Below are positions 24,584 through 33,066 of a stretch of 64,000 nucleotides of DNA, piece by piece. The notes under the pieces are model-generated. The model did not search any database and was not told the DNA's origin. It worked only from the letters and a program-made list of their open reading frames with translations. The stretch is taken from contig NZ_PRLC01000013.1 in NCBI RefSeq assembly GCF_003287455.1, positions 1 to 64,000 on the forward strand, in the 5' to 3' direction. This stretch comes from Faecalibacterium hattorii. Its GTDB lineage: Bacteria > Bacillota > Clostridia > Oscillospirales > Ruminococcaceae. Made by a program: the position numbers and the translations under genes. Each line of letters opens with the position of its first letter. Within the stretch, counting starts at the first letter, position 1.

Positions 24584-26398
24584 TTACGCAATGCTTCCAA
24601 AGAACTCAGCAAGTGGACCAAGAGCAAGCGCCGGGAAGAAGCTCAGCGCACCGATTAGCAATACCACAACAATCAGCAGGAAAACAAATATTCCATTTGT
24701 GGTAGACAAGGTGCCCGCAGTCGTGGCAATTTTCTTTTTCCCAGCCAGGCTGCCTGCGATTGCAAGTGTGCCGATGATGGGCAGGAACCGGGCAAAGAGC
24801 ATCGCCAGTCCCAGGCTTACATTCAGAAATACGGTATTCGCATTGAAACCTGCAAAGGCAGAGCCGTTATTGCCGCCACAGGATGAGTAGGCATACAGCA
24901 TTTCAGAGAAACCGTGGGCACCGCCGTTATGCAGGCTATCCATGACAGAGGGTACTACAGCGGCAAGGCCGCTGCCGACCAGAATTGCAATGGGTGTTGC
25001 AAGGCAAACCAGTACCGACCATTTCATCTCATAAGGCTCAATTTTCTTGCCAAGGAATTCCGGTGTACGGCCTACCATCAGACCGGCAATGAACACCGTC
25101 AGAATAGCAAAAGCAAGCATACCGTAAAGGCCGCAGCCCACGCCGCCGAAAACAACCTCGCCAAGCTGCATCAGCAGCATAGTCACCATGCCGCCAAGAG
25201 GCGTGTAGCTGTCATGCATGGAGTTTACAGAGCCGTTGGAGGCTGCTGTGGTGAAGGCTGCCCATGTAGAGGACCCTGCAATGCCAAAGCGAGTCTCCTT
25301 GCCCTCCATATTGCCGCCTGCCTGTTCGGCCATTGACATATTGACTGCGCCGTTTTGTGCAAGCTGGGGGGTGCCAACCTGTTCAGTGACGGCGATACAG
25401 CTCAAGGCAACAACCAGGCAGAGAAACATTGCCATAAAGATCGCAACACCCTGCTTCTTGTTCTTTACTGCAGAACCGAATGTGAAACACAGTGCCGCCG
25501 GAATCAGCAGAATGGAAATCATTTCGATCAGATTGGTAAAGGCATTGGGATTTTCCAAAGGATGTGCGGAGTTGACGCCCATATAACCGCCGCCGTTGGT
25601 GCCGGTCTGTTTGATTGCGACCTGGCTGGCCGCAGGACCCATCGGTACGAACTGCTCGGTAACGATCTGTGCATTCGAAACGATTTCGCCATCTACAGTG
25701 ACGGTTTCGGTGTCTAAGTCAATTACCGCATCCTCAAGGATTTCGCCTTCTGCACTGACGGCAATCGGTTCTACAAGGGATACTGTTTCTGCACTTTTCA
25801 GGTTCTGAATCACGCCGCCGCCTACCAGCAACAGAGAAATGACCAGATTCAGCGGGAGTAGGATGTGAACCACAATGCGGGTCAAGTCCACCCAAAAGCT
25901 TCCTAACCCGGAGGATTTCACCTTGATAAAGCCACGGATCAATGCAAATAGAACGGCGATACCTGTAGCTGCGGAAACAAAGTTCTGAACAGTCAGACCT
26001 AAAGCCTGAGTGAGATAACTCAATGTGGATTCACCGGAATATGCCTGCCAGTTTGTATTGGTAATGAAACTTGCAGAAGTGTTAAATGCCAAATCCCACT
26101 TCACACCGGAAAGATTCTGCGGGTTTCCGGGAAGAACTCCCTGCAGAAGTTGAAGCAGGAACAGAAAAACAAGCCCGATACCGGAAAAAATCATTACACT
26201 TACCGCATATTTTTTCCATGTCATCTGTTCTTCTCTGTCTACACGCGTAACCTTGTAAATCAGGTTTTCGCATGGTGTCAGAACTTTGGACAAAAAAGTT
26301 TTCTCGCCGCTCATGACGTTTTTTATGTATGCGCCCAGCGGAATTGCCAAAACAACCAGAATGGCAAGATATAAAACATACTGAATCATGGTGCTCAT
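24584..26398 (-). CDS. kdpA: KdpA, potassium channel-like subunit
   Basis: A 604-residue membrane protein of the SKT superfamily with about ten helices. Selectivity-filter-type loops are visible: NTNWQAYSGE, NGGGYMGVNSAHP, and CGGNNGSAFAG. Length and order are normal except for an extended acidic loop (SAEGEILEDAVIDLDTETV) around residues 215-250, longer than in E. coli. It binds and translocates potassium. Its ATG overlaps the stop of kdpF. Confidence 0.97.
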   Translation of the reverse strand: MSTMIQYVLYLAILVVLAIPLGAYIKNVMSGEKTFLSKVLTPCENLIYKVTRVDREEQMTWKKYAVSVMIFSGIGLVFLFLLQLLQGVLPGNPQNLSGVKWDLAFNTSASFITNTNWQAYSGESTLSYLTQALGLTVQNFVSAATGIAVLFALIRGFIKVKSSGLGSFWVDLTRIVVHILLPLNLVISLLLVGGGVIQNLKSAETVSLVEPIAVSAEGEILEDAVIDLDTETVTVDGEIVSNAQIVTEQFVPMGPAASQVAIKQTGTNGGGYMGVNSAHPLENPNAFTNLIEMISILLIPAALCFTFGSAVKNKKQGVAIFMAMFLCLVVALSCIAVTEQVGTPQLAQNGAVNMSMAEQAGGNMEGKETRFGIAGSSTWAAFTTAASNGSVNSMHDSYTPLGGMVTMLLMQLGEVVFGGVGCGLYGMLAFAILTVFIAGLMVGRTPEFLGKKIEPYEMKWSVLVCLATPIAILVGSGLAAVVPSVMDSLHNGGAHGFSEMLYAYSSCGGNNGSAFAGFNANTVFLNVSLGLAMLFARFLPIIGTLAIAGSLAGKKKIATTAGTLSTTNGIFVFLLIVVVLLIGALSFFPALALGPLAEFFGSIA

Positions 26399-26487
26399 GC
26401 CTGATCATCTCCCTTCATTAAAATATAGACATACCACAGCAGCATTGCTGCCGCACATACACCTATGAGTGCAATTAGCATTTGCAT
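26395..26487 (-). CDS. kdpF: KdpF-like stabilising peptide
   Basis: A 30-residue hydrophobic peptide, MQMLIALIGVCAAAMLLWYV then YILMKGDDQA, consisting of one membrane helix. The stop TGA overlaps the kdpA ATG (ATGA), the standard kdpF-kdpA coupling. Too short for routine gene callers. GAGGATG upstream serves as ribosome-binding site. Confidence 0.8.
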   Translation of the reverse strand: MQMLIALIGVCAAAMLLWYVYILMKGDDQA

Positions 26488-26585
26488 AAGATTCATCCTC
26501 CTTTTTTGCTGTCCCCAATATCATAAACCCTTTCCTCTAAAAATGGCATTAGTGATCTTTTGTGCGTTTAAAGATGAAATAAAGA

Positions 26586-26777
26586 TTACAACCAACCCAA
26601 AAGCCATGCCATAGGAAAGGCGATAACGATCGTACTGATACAGACACACGCCAAAACCAGTAAGGGCATTCCAACAAAGATGGAGATGGAGCCAAGTAGC
26701 GGATGATGCCAAATAAAGCGCTCCGCTTTTGCGTCAAATCTCTGTTCAAATCTTCTAGTTGCATTTGTAATACTCAT
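26586..26777 (-). CDS. Small membrane protein heading the kdp operon
   Basis: A 63-residue protein starting MSITNATRRFEQRFDAKAER, then WHHPLLG and two hydrophobic stretches ending FPMAWLLGWL. GGGGGTGA precedes the ATG. It is the first gene of the leftward kdp transcript, about 100 bp before kdpF. Family not recognised; a role linked to Kdp is only suggested by position. Confidence 0.6.
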   Translation of the reverse strand: MSITNATRRFEQRFDAKAERFIWHHPLLGSISIFVGMPLLVLACVCISTIVIAFPMAWLLGWL

Positions 26778-27443
26778 AACTGTTCACCCCCATTTCTTTC
26801 TTGCAAAGTCATAATACCGCTAAAAGTATTAAGAGGGGAAAAGGGTCCTGCAATCGAAACTAAGATTGTATAAGTCTTTGTCGATCCAGAAAGTGATCTT
26901 ACGGCTTTGTTCAAGCCTTGTGCGCTTTTGTCTGAAATCCATCACGCTTTATAACGAGTTGTGATCCTTCAGGGTTTTGCTGCCAAATAGATGTCAAAAC
27001 AGCAGTATAGCCCGGATGGAGGCGCTGTCGATAAAATAAAAAAAGTGAACCCTCTGGGTATTTCCGCCCAGAAAAGTCCACATAGAAAGAGCTGCTTTGG
27101 GTTTATAAGAGATCGCAGTTGTCCAAATCCCTGCCATGAATCGTAGTTGTTGATGTACATTTGATGCTTGGTCTAAACAGGCAAGATTTCAGCTGCTGTT
27201 TTGGGCTCGAACCCGACCGTTTTCCCGGCTTTGAATAAAAATCCGATACCCGTTTTAAGGGGCTGATTTTGGCTCTGCACATTTTCGCACACTTTTTGCA
27301 CACCGGAACGGCTGGATAACGGATGCAAGAGGGGATGGCGGGTGCAAAGAATGCAGCAGATGCAAAATGTTAATTTACGACAAAACGCTAAAAACGACGA
27401 ATTTACGTAATTCCGGAAATTGACGATTGTTGCACGTTGGTTT
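26778..27443. other. Right flank of element 2 without genes
   Basis: About 670 bp with no credible gene. A minus-strand TATTAT -10-like box near 26810 and an inverted repeat AATAC...GTATT (26815-26832) lie before the kdp operon and may form its promoter/operator. No c-di-AMP riboswitch was recognised. TGCAC-type arm sites occupy 27276-27303. Confidence 0.45.
27276..27303 (+). promoter_or_regulatory. Integrase arm-type sites, right end of element 2
   Basis: TGCACAT (27276), CGCACAC (27286) and TGCACAC (27297), spaced 10-11 bp, resembling the left-end triplet at 11039-11067. Confidence 0.45.
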
Positions 27444-27488
27444 CTCTTAATCAGTGGGCCCAGGGTTCGAGTCCCTGGAGGTGCACCA
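27444..27488 (+). repeat. att core between elements 2 and 3
   Basis: Exact 45-bp copy of the tRNA-Lys 3' half (36-80). Confidence 0.95.
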
Positions 27489-27494
27489 GAAAAT

Positions 27495-27526
27495 GCCGTG
27501 AAATCGAAAGATTTCATGGCTTTTTT
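27495..27526 (+). terminator. tRNA-type terminator carried by element 3
   Basis: GCCGTGAAATC, loop GAAA, GATTTCATGGC, then TTTTTT. Same layout as 88-122 but with co-changed stem bases. Confidence 0.8.
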
Positions 27527-27543
27527 GTTTTGTAAGCCATGAG

Positions 27544-27572
27544 TGCACGGTTTCTGCACGGTTTTTGCACGG
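27544..27572 (+). promoter_or_regulatory. Integrase arm-type sites, left end of element 3
   Basis: TGCACGG at 27544, 27555 and 27566, 11-bp steps, as in element 1. Confidence 0.6.
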
Positions 27573-27638
27573 TCGGTGTTTTCCATGTCCGATTATGTAG
27601 GGCGCTGTATTGCTTTGCAATCAGTGCCCTTTTTTGCA

Positions 27639-29027
27639 TCAGGTGAGCAGAGCTAAGCGGAGCTTTGCCTTCATTTCCGGGTCGGCATCCTTGAGCAATT
27701 CCAAAAGAGCCGTCATGGAGATGGTGGGTTCGCCTGCGGCGGGTACAGCCTGCGGGCTGAGAGCGTCGGGCTTGGCATAGAAGCCGCTTTCAAACTTCTT
27801 GCCCAGCTCCACACGGGAGGACTGCTGGATATGGGCGTAGGTGTTCACCAGCATATCCGCACTGGCGTGTCCTGTGGTCCCCTGCACCGCCTTGATGTCA
27901 CCGCCGGAGATCATCAACTGGTAGGTGGCACTGGAGTGTCGCAGACCGTGGAACACGATGCGCGGGAACTCCGGGTGTGCATCCTGCCATTTCAGGAACT
28001 TTTTGCGGATGAGCACCGGCTCCACCGCCAGACCGTTGGGGAGCCGCAGCAGCATCCCGCTGTTGCGGTACCGCTCCGGGTCGAGGGCTTCTTCCCGCTT
28101 CAGCCGTTCCAGCCACTGCTTCAGTTCCTCCCGCAGGGCGGCGGTCATAAAGATGGTGCGGCAGGAGGCTTCGGTCTTAGTGTCCTTCAGGATAAGAGAG
28201 GTCTTGCTGCCCTCCAGCTTGTCCGGGAAGATGCGGAGGATGCAGCCCTTGTCCACCTGTGCCAGCGTGTCCTTCTGCACCCGCTGCATGGAACGGTTGA
28301 TCGTGAAGGTGCCCATGCCGTTGGCAGCATCAAAGTCGATGTCCTCCGGGGTCAGACCTGCCACCTCCCCTTCCCGCAGTGCGCCCACCAGTGTGAGGTG
28401 GACTGCCAGATGCAGGATGGGGTCCTCAATGCTGTCCAGAGCCGCCCGCATCTCCTCTACCGTCCAGATGCTGCGCTCTTGGGTGGTCTTTTTGGGGGCT
28501 TCCACCGGGACGGGGCTTTTGATGAGGATGCCCCACTCCACCGCCAGCAGAAAGGAATTGTGCAGCAGTTGGTGGACCTCATGGAGGGTAGTGCCGGAGA
28601 GGGTACGCTTCTGCTGCTTGGGCGAGAGGTCTCGCCGCTTGCCACCCACATACTGTCCGCAGGGGGTCTTGCTCAGGGTGTCGTACAGGGCTTCGATGTG
28701 GTAAGGCCGCAGCTTCTGCATCTGCATCTCTCCGATATAGGGGATGATGAGATTCTGGATGAGGGCCAGATTGGACTGGTAAGTCTTGGGTGCCCACTTG
28801 TGCTTGCTGCACTGCTTGGGCAGCCAGTCCATCAGGAACTCTGCCACCGTCACGGTGGACGGGATCAGGAAATTACCGGTCGCCAGCTCGTGTTCGATCT
28901 GTTTCTGGCGTTTCACCGCCTCCTCTTTGGTGGGAAAGCTCTCCCATTTGTCGCAGCTCTTGCCGTGCTCGTCCTGATAGGTGTAGCGGACACTGTAAGA
29001 GCTGCCGCGTTTCGTGATATATGCCAT
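27639..29027 (-). CDS. int: Tyrosine recombinase / integrase of element 3
   Basis: A 462-residue integrase of the same length as, and very similar to, the element 1 enzyme (both begin MAYITKRG and end LRLALLT). Catalytic features: LREGEVAGL, HGLRHSSATYQLM, GHASADMLVNTYAH. AAGGAGG lies upstream of the ATG. GC content is higher than in the element 1 copy while the protein is conserved, indicating long separate evolution. It should use the TGCACGG arms present at both ends of element 3. Confidence 0.95.
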   Translation of the reverse strand: MAYITKRGSSYSVRYTYQDEHGKSCDKWESFPTKEEAVKRQKQIEHELATGNFLIPSTVTVAEFLMDWLPKQCSKHKWAPKTYQSNLALIQNLIIPYIGEMQMQKLRPYHIEALYDTLSKTPCGQYVGGKRRDLSPKQQKRTLSGTTLHEVHQLLHNSFLLAVEWGILIKSPVPVEAPKKTTQERSIWTVEEMRAALDSIEDPILHLAVHLTLVGALREGEVAGLTPEDIDFDAANGMGTFTINRSMQRVQKDTLAQVDKGCILRIFPDKLEGSKTSLILKDTKTEASCRTIFMTAALREELKQWLERLKREEALDPERYRNSGMLLRLPNGLAVEPVLIRKKFLKWQDAHPEFPRIVFHGLRHSSATYQLMISGGDIKAVQGTTGHASADMLVNTYAHIQQSSRVELGKKFESGFYAKPDALSPQAVPAAGEPTISMTALLELLKDADPEMKAKLRLALLT

Positions 29028-29042
29028 AGATTTGCCTCCTTA

Positions 29043-29348
29043 TCAAGCTGCCCGGTAGAGCCACGCATCGAAGCTGTCTTTCGGGATGCGGATGCTTCCG
29101 CCTGCCCGCAGGACACGGAACTCGGTGGTGCTGTTGCACAGATTGTAGGCGGCACGCTGGCTGATAGCCAGCATCTGCGCGATTTCCTTCACCGTGTACA
29201 CCAGCTTTGTGGTTGCTGGGCTGTCAGTCGGAGACTTGACGGCATTGGTTCGAGTGACCACCTCCATTGTAGCCGGATCAGAGTCCGACTGCAAGAACTT
29301 TTTCGTATAATCCAAAGATTTCACATTCTCGTACATTTTATTACACAT
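29043..29348 (-). CDS. Excisionase-like small HTH protein of element 3
   Basis: A 101-residue protein with HTH YTVKEIAQMLAISQRAAYNL and RVLRAGGSIRIPKDSFDAWL. It closely matches the element 1 xis. The second ATG after AAGGAGC is taken as start. Bases 29235-29259 inside it match 42290-42314 at the right end exactly in inverse orientation, including the base by which this element differs from element 1. Confidence 0.8.
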   Translation of the reverse strand: MCNKMYENVKSLDYTKKFLQSDSDPATMEVVTRTNAVKSPTDSPATTKLVYTVKEIAQMLAISQRAAYNLCNSTTEFRVLRAGGSIRIPKDSFDAWLYRAA

Positions 29349-29360
29349 AGGCATTGCTCC

Positions 29361-30338
29361 TTACTTATCATGGCGCATCGCAGGCTCCTGCGTGCTGCGG
29401 TTCTCATAAAATCGAATGACCTCCGGCGGGATGCTGTCCAGCGTTTTCAGGGCGGCTTCATAGTCCTGCCGCAGCTTGGCATCCTCCAGACGCTTCAAGA
29501 CGCTCACTTCCGTCGCTTTGTCCAGCGAGGCAGAGAGCGTCTTGTTCTTCTCTTTCAGCTTTTCGTTTTCGGCGGCGGTCTTGGTGAAGGCTACGTTGTA
29601 CTTTCGCAGCTGGTCCCTCATCCGTGCCACGTTGGGAATATAGCTGTCCAGCACCTTGCTGATTTCCGCCGCACGGCTCTTGCCATTGAAGGGATTGATA
29701 CCCACCAGCAGGGCATCCAACTGCTCCTTCTGCTTGGTCAGTTGGGTCATCTCTTTGAAGATACGAGGCGGGATATGCTCCCGTCCAGTCTGGCTGGCGC
29801 TTTCGCCCCGTTCCAACTCCGGGTACTGCTTGACCATGTGCTGCCAGAACTCGTCCTGCCACTTCACAAGGTTCTTGCGGTTGCCGATGATCTCCTTGGC
29901 GCTCAGCCGTCCGTCAGCAGTCAGGGGCACGAAGCAGAGGTGCAGGTGGGGCGTTTTCTCGTCCATGTGGACAACAGCAGAGAGAAAGGTATCCGGGCAC
30001 TGTCTGCCCTCCAAAAATTTCAGGGCGTACGCAAAGTACGCCCTGATCTCCCGGTTGTTTTTATCCTTGAAAAACTCCGGGCTGGCGGTGACAAGAGCCT
30101 CTACCACCCGCACGCTGTCCTTGCGGACACGGCAGTGGGCGGCAGCTATCATGCGGTCAGCTTCTTCCCGGTACCTGCCCTGCGGCTGCACCAGATGGAG
30201 GTTGTATCGGCTCCGGCTCGTGTCGATATCCGGGTTGCTGGCGTACTGCTCCTTGGTGCGCTCGTTGTGGGCTTCGATGGGGCTGATGGCAGGCCCCTTG
30301 TACTTTTTGAACCTTAAAATGCCGTATTGGGCTTTCAT
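29361..30338 (-). CDS. MobV-family relaxase of element 3
   Basis: A 325-residue relaxase with the canonical MobV motifs: IEAHNERTKEQYASNPDI near the N-terminus and VVHMDEKTPHLHLCFVPL (HxDEKTPHxH) near residue 125. A coiled coil occupies residues 200-300. It is clearly different from the element 1 relaxase (421 residues, HADE variant) although the neighbouring genes are almost identical, so the mobilization gene has been swapped. Start follows AAGGAGC. No oriT matching that of element 1 was recognised nearby. Confidence 0.9.
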   Translation of the reverse strand: MKAQYGILRFKKYKGPAISPIEAHNERTKEQYASNPDIDTSRSRYNLHLVQPQGRYREEADRMIAAAHCRVRKDSVRVVEALVTASPEFFKDKNNREIRAYFAYALKFLEGRQCPDTFLSAVVHMDEKTPHLHLCFVPLTADGRLSAKEIIGNRKNLVKWQDEFWQHMVKQYPELERGESASQTGREHIPPRIFKEMTQLTKQKEQLDALLVGINPFNGKSRAAEISKVLDSYIPNVARMRDQLRKYNVAFTKTAAENEKLKEKNKTLSASLDKATEVSVLKRLEDAKLRQDYEAALKTLDSIPPEVIRFYENRSTQEPAMRHDK

Positions 30339-30360
30339 AGATCACGCTCCTTCTTGGGGT

Positions 30361-30501
30361 GTACAAAAAATCTGTACGGACTTCAAATAACCCGTACGGT
30401 CTGTACGGTGTACGGAAATTCGAAATATAAACGATAATTCGTTTTAATTTGTTTCAATTCGCCGTACAGATGCGTACAAGTACAGACCGTACAGGTTGTA
30501 C
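30361..30501. other. Putative replication origin of element 3 (GTAC iterons)
   Basis: Ten GTAC-centred repeats flank the AT-rich ATATAAACGATAATTCG stretch, five on each side, as at 3560-3708. Outer parts are almost identical between the elements; the AT-rich core differs. Confidence 0.6.
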
Positions 30502-30529
30502 GAACTTCTTCCGTGAAAAAATGCACTTT

Positions 30530-31846
30530 TTACGGGCAGGGGTGGACAAGCGGTTCGATGCCTACAAAACCCCGCACCCTGCGGCCACCGGGCAGATAGA
30601 TGTTGTTGGTGGCTTCAAGGTTATAGCGGCGGTCGTTCTGTCGCAGTTCTGCGCTGAAACGGATGGCCGATACGCTGTGACAGGCATTGTCCTCGCACCA
30701 CTGCTTATAAATGTCGTAGAACTCCTTGGAACTGATGGAGTAGTCCGCCTTGAAACGGAAGTAGCCCTCGGACTCCATGAAGTCGATGACATTGTTGCTG
30801 CTGCGCTTGATGGTGTCCACGTTGGCGGCGGCTCGTTCGCTGACCGTGAAGCGAAAATCGTTCTGCACCAGCCGGTGCAGCCCTTCCAGACACCAGAGCA
30901 GGATGCCTTCCAACTCGGCGCACATCTTCTCCACAAGGAAGGGGTCATCCGTGCGGTCAGCAGGCTTGTCCTTGGTGGTCAGGATAAGCTGGCGGCGAAA
31001 GAAACCGTCCGAATGGTCATACAGCGAGGTCAACGCACCATTGCCGAAGCAGAGGAACCGGGCGTAAATGTCCCGCTGGTAGCTCTGGACACCCTTGCGC
31101 TCCAAGTCCAGCTTGGCTTCGGCGGTGACGATGGTCTTGATATAGTTGGTCTTGGGCAGGGCGTTCATGTCCATGTCATCGTCGATCATCAGCAGGCGGC
31201 GTTCCAGATCGGCACGGGCAAAACGGTTGTTCTCCACTTTCTGGACGCTGCCGTTGCTGGCGGCATCCCCCATGAGCCGTTTCAGCACCAGCCCGATGCG
31301 GGACTTGCCCTCGCCGCCCTTGCCGACAATGAGCATCATCTTCTGCCCCTTGGTGCTGGGGATCAGGCAGTAGCCCAGATATTCCTGTAAGGTGGGGATG
31401 TCGGCATCGTCCAGCAGTTCGTGCAGAAAGGTCAGCCAGCGGTCAGGGGTGGCGGCTTTGGGGTCATACTTTACAGGCAGGCGGTTCTGGCAGAACAGGC
31501 GGGTCTCCTGAAAAGAGCCGTCCGGCAGATGGTACACGCCGTTCTGGAGGTGGATGCAGTCCTGCTCGATGGGGAACGGGTCGGAAAAGGCCAGCAGCTT
31601 GATGGTCTCCAGAATGTTGGTGACCTTTTTGGACAGGCCGGAGGTGACATATTCCTCGATGTTCTCCAAGATGCGCTGCTTGATCTCACTTTCGTCCTCC
31701 ACCGGGCCGTCCAGCGTGTACAGCGTTCCGTTGACGCATTTCAACGGCCACTGCTCCAGAAAGGCACGGCCAAACTGGACTTCATCGATCTTCTTGCCGT
31801 TGTACCAGTCCGGCCATAAGGGGTTGCGGGAAATGTTTTTCTTCAT
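30530..31846 (-). CDS. P4-family SF3 replicative helicase of element 3
   Basis: A 438-residue helicase almost identical to that at 3737-5053 (same GKGGEGKS Walker A and C-terminus LVHPCP). The start at 31846 is chosen by homology and AAAGGAG; the frame is open further upstream. It lies directly beside the GTAC iteron cluster. High identity to the element 1 copy makes homologous recombination between elements 1 and 3 possible. Confidence 0.9.
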   Translation of the reverse strand: MKKNISRNPLWPDWYNGKKIDEVQFGRAFLEQWPLKCVNGTLYTLDGPVEDESEIKQRILENIEEYVTSGLSKKVTNILETIKLLAFSDPFPIEQDCIHLQNGVYHLPDGSFQETRLFCQNRLPVKYDPKAATPDRWLTFLHELLDDADIPTLQEYLGYCLIPSTKGQKMMLIVGKGGEGKSRIGLVLKRLMGDAASNGSVQKVENNRFARADLERRLLMIDDDMDMNALPKTNYIKTIVTAEAKLDLERKGVQSYQRDIYARFLCFGNGALTSLYDHSDGFFRRQLILTTKDKPADRTDDPFLVEKMCAELEGILLWCLEGLHRLVQNDFRFTVSERAAANVDTIKRSSNNVIDFMESEGYFRFKADYSISSKEFYDIYKQWCEDNACHSVSAIRFSAELRQNDRRYNLEATNNIYLPGGRRVRGFVGIEPLVHPCP

Positions 31847-31919
31847 AGGGTGGTTCTCCTTTAGAAAAGTGAAGTGGTGGGTCTCACGGTGAGACCCACC
31901 ACTTCGGGTGAATAAATTA

Positions 31920-32615
31920 TTAGGCGCACTTTGCCAGAGCAAGGCGGTCGGTGCGCTCTTCCAGCATCAGCAGGTACGACCCGGACAGCAGTTGTGCGGC
32001 GGCAGCGGCCTTCTGCTGGGGCGTCCCAAAAGCAACGCAGTCCGTCAGGTGCTCGATGGTCTCGGTCGTGTGGAGGGCTTCCACGAACCGCTCGTCCAGC
32101 GGTTCTTCCGGGCTAGTAGGCTTGTAACACTCTCGCCAGTCGTGCAGCAGGTCGAGATAATCGGTCAGCACCCGCAGGCAGTAGGCGATGTCTGCCCACT
32201 GCTCGTCTGTCAGGCCACGCTTGGGCGGCAGCAGGGCGATGGCATTGGCGGGCGGCTTGTCCGGGTCAAGCCAGAGCTTGTCGGGGCGAGGCCCCTCCAT
32301 CTTGCTGACGCAAGACCGCTCTGTCACTTGCAGTCCCCACTGGGGACTGCATTGCTTCGCAAACGCGAAGTCATTTATCAGCTTCTCGGCGGCTTGCCGG
32401 GGGTTCAGGTCGAACAGCTTGGCGGTGAGGTCGATGGCATCTCCATTGGCTCCACAGCCAAAGCAATAATAATAGGTGTCGTTCAGCTTCATGCTGGGGT
32501 GGTTGTCGGAGTGGAACGGACAGCACACCATGCCATGGCGGTCGGGCTCCATGCCGTACATCTCTCCCACCTGCCGAACGGTGATGGCGGACTTGATCTT
32601 TTGATATAAACTCAA
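31920..32615 (-). CDS. CHC2 zinc-finger primase-like protein of element 3
   Basis: A 231-residue homologue of 5127-5828 with the same CHC2 finger (MVCCPFHSD, YYCFGCGANGD) and no TOPRIM domain. The likely start is TTG at 32615, placed like the Leu codon of the element 1 gene, after AAAGGAGAA. It carries the same multi-hairpin repeat insertion (32277-32367). It probably supplies priming for the adjacent helicase. Confidence 0.82.
   Translation of the reverse strand: MSLYQKIKSAITVRQVGEMYGMEPDRHGMVCCPFHSDNHPSMKLNDTYYYCFGCGANGDAIDLTAKLFDLNPRQAAEKLINDFAFAKQCSPQWGLQVTERSCVSKMEGPRPDKLWLDPDKPPANAIALLPPKRGLTDEQWADIAYCLRVLTDYLDLLHDWRECYKPTSPEEPLDERFVEALHTTETIEHLTDCVAFGTPQQKAAAAAQLLSGSYLLMLEERTDRLALAKCA
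32277..32367 (+). repeat. Multi-hairpin palindromic repeat inside the primase gene (element 3)
   Basis: Nearly identical to 5484-5574, at the homologous place in the gene. Confidence 0.65.
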
Positions 32616-33066
32616 AATTTCTCCTTTGGTCAAAGGTTTTGGCACGGATCAATTTGATCCCTGCCACGTTCAAAGTCACCGGGGTTCCCCCAATGGGAAC
32701 TTCGGTGAAGCCGGTCTCCCTTGCTGCCTCCCGACAGGAAATCTTTTTGGACTCTGTGTCGGCCCCATGCAGGGCGCTCGCTCCCCCGATGGGAGGTCTT
32801 GGCGGTCTGGGCAGTTCGGACGGTCATTCGGTTGTCAAGGTTCTGGTATGAAAGATATTTCAGAGGGCTTTCGCGGGAAGCCCTTAATATGTTCGCTGCT
32901 GGGGAGTTAATATGTTTTCTTTCTGTCTATAGGATAGCACTGCAATGGCCGCTGTGCCGTATATCCATAATGTCGGAAAACAGGTGCAGAAACTGCAAAA
33001 TTCCACGTTTATGGACAGAAACCGCCGGAAGTGGTATACTGTGCAAAAAACATCGGAGGTGCGACC
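32616..33066. other. Non-coding divergent region of element 3
   Basis: No convincing gene. Short hairpins are visible (GGATCAATTTGATCC near 32646; GTTCCC...GGGAAC near 32683), and the motif GACGGTCATTCGG plus TTGTCAAGGTTC at 32819-32841 recurs at 17211. A TATACT box at about 33036 precedes the repressor. Confidence 0.45.

Larger units (their letters stand above)
10938..27443. mobile_element. Element 2: integrative and mobilizable element carrying kdp
   Basis: Bounded by identical att cores at 10938 and 27444. Leftward backbone: integrase, excisionase-like protein, VapE-like helicase, relaxase. Then follow a 1.3-kb hairpin array with a zinc-finger gene and a kdp potassium-transport locus, all leftward. 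The integrase is diverged from those of elements 1 and 3, and the arm sites read TGCACAC rather than TGCACGG. At 16.5 kb it is the largest of the three. No secretion genes. Confidence 0.85.

Noticed and set aside
26778-27100. c-di-AMP (ydaO) riboswitch before kdp
   Set aside because: The conserved ydaO core words were not found on the minus strand; only a promoter-like stretch is visible.
27173-27586. Minus-strand open frame across the att core with the text GAPPGTRTLGPLI
   Set aside because: Translation of the reverse strand of a tRNA 3' end gives this typical false protein; it crosses the attachment site and has no gene signals.
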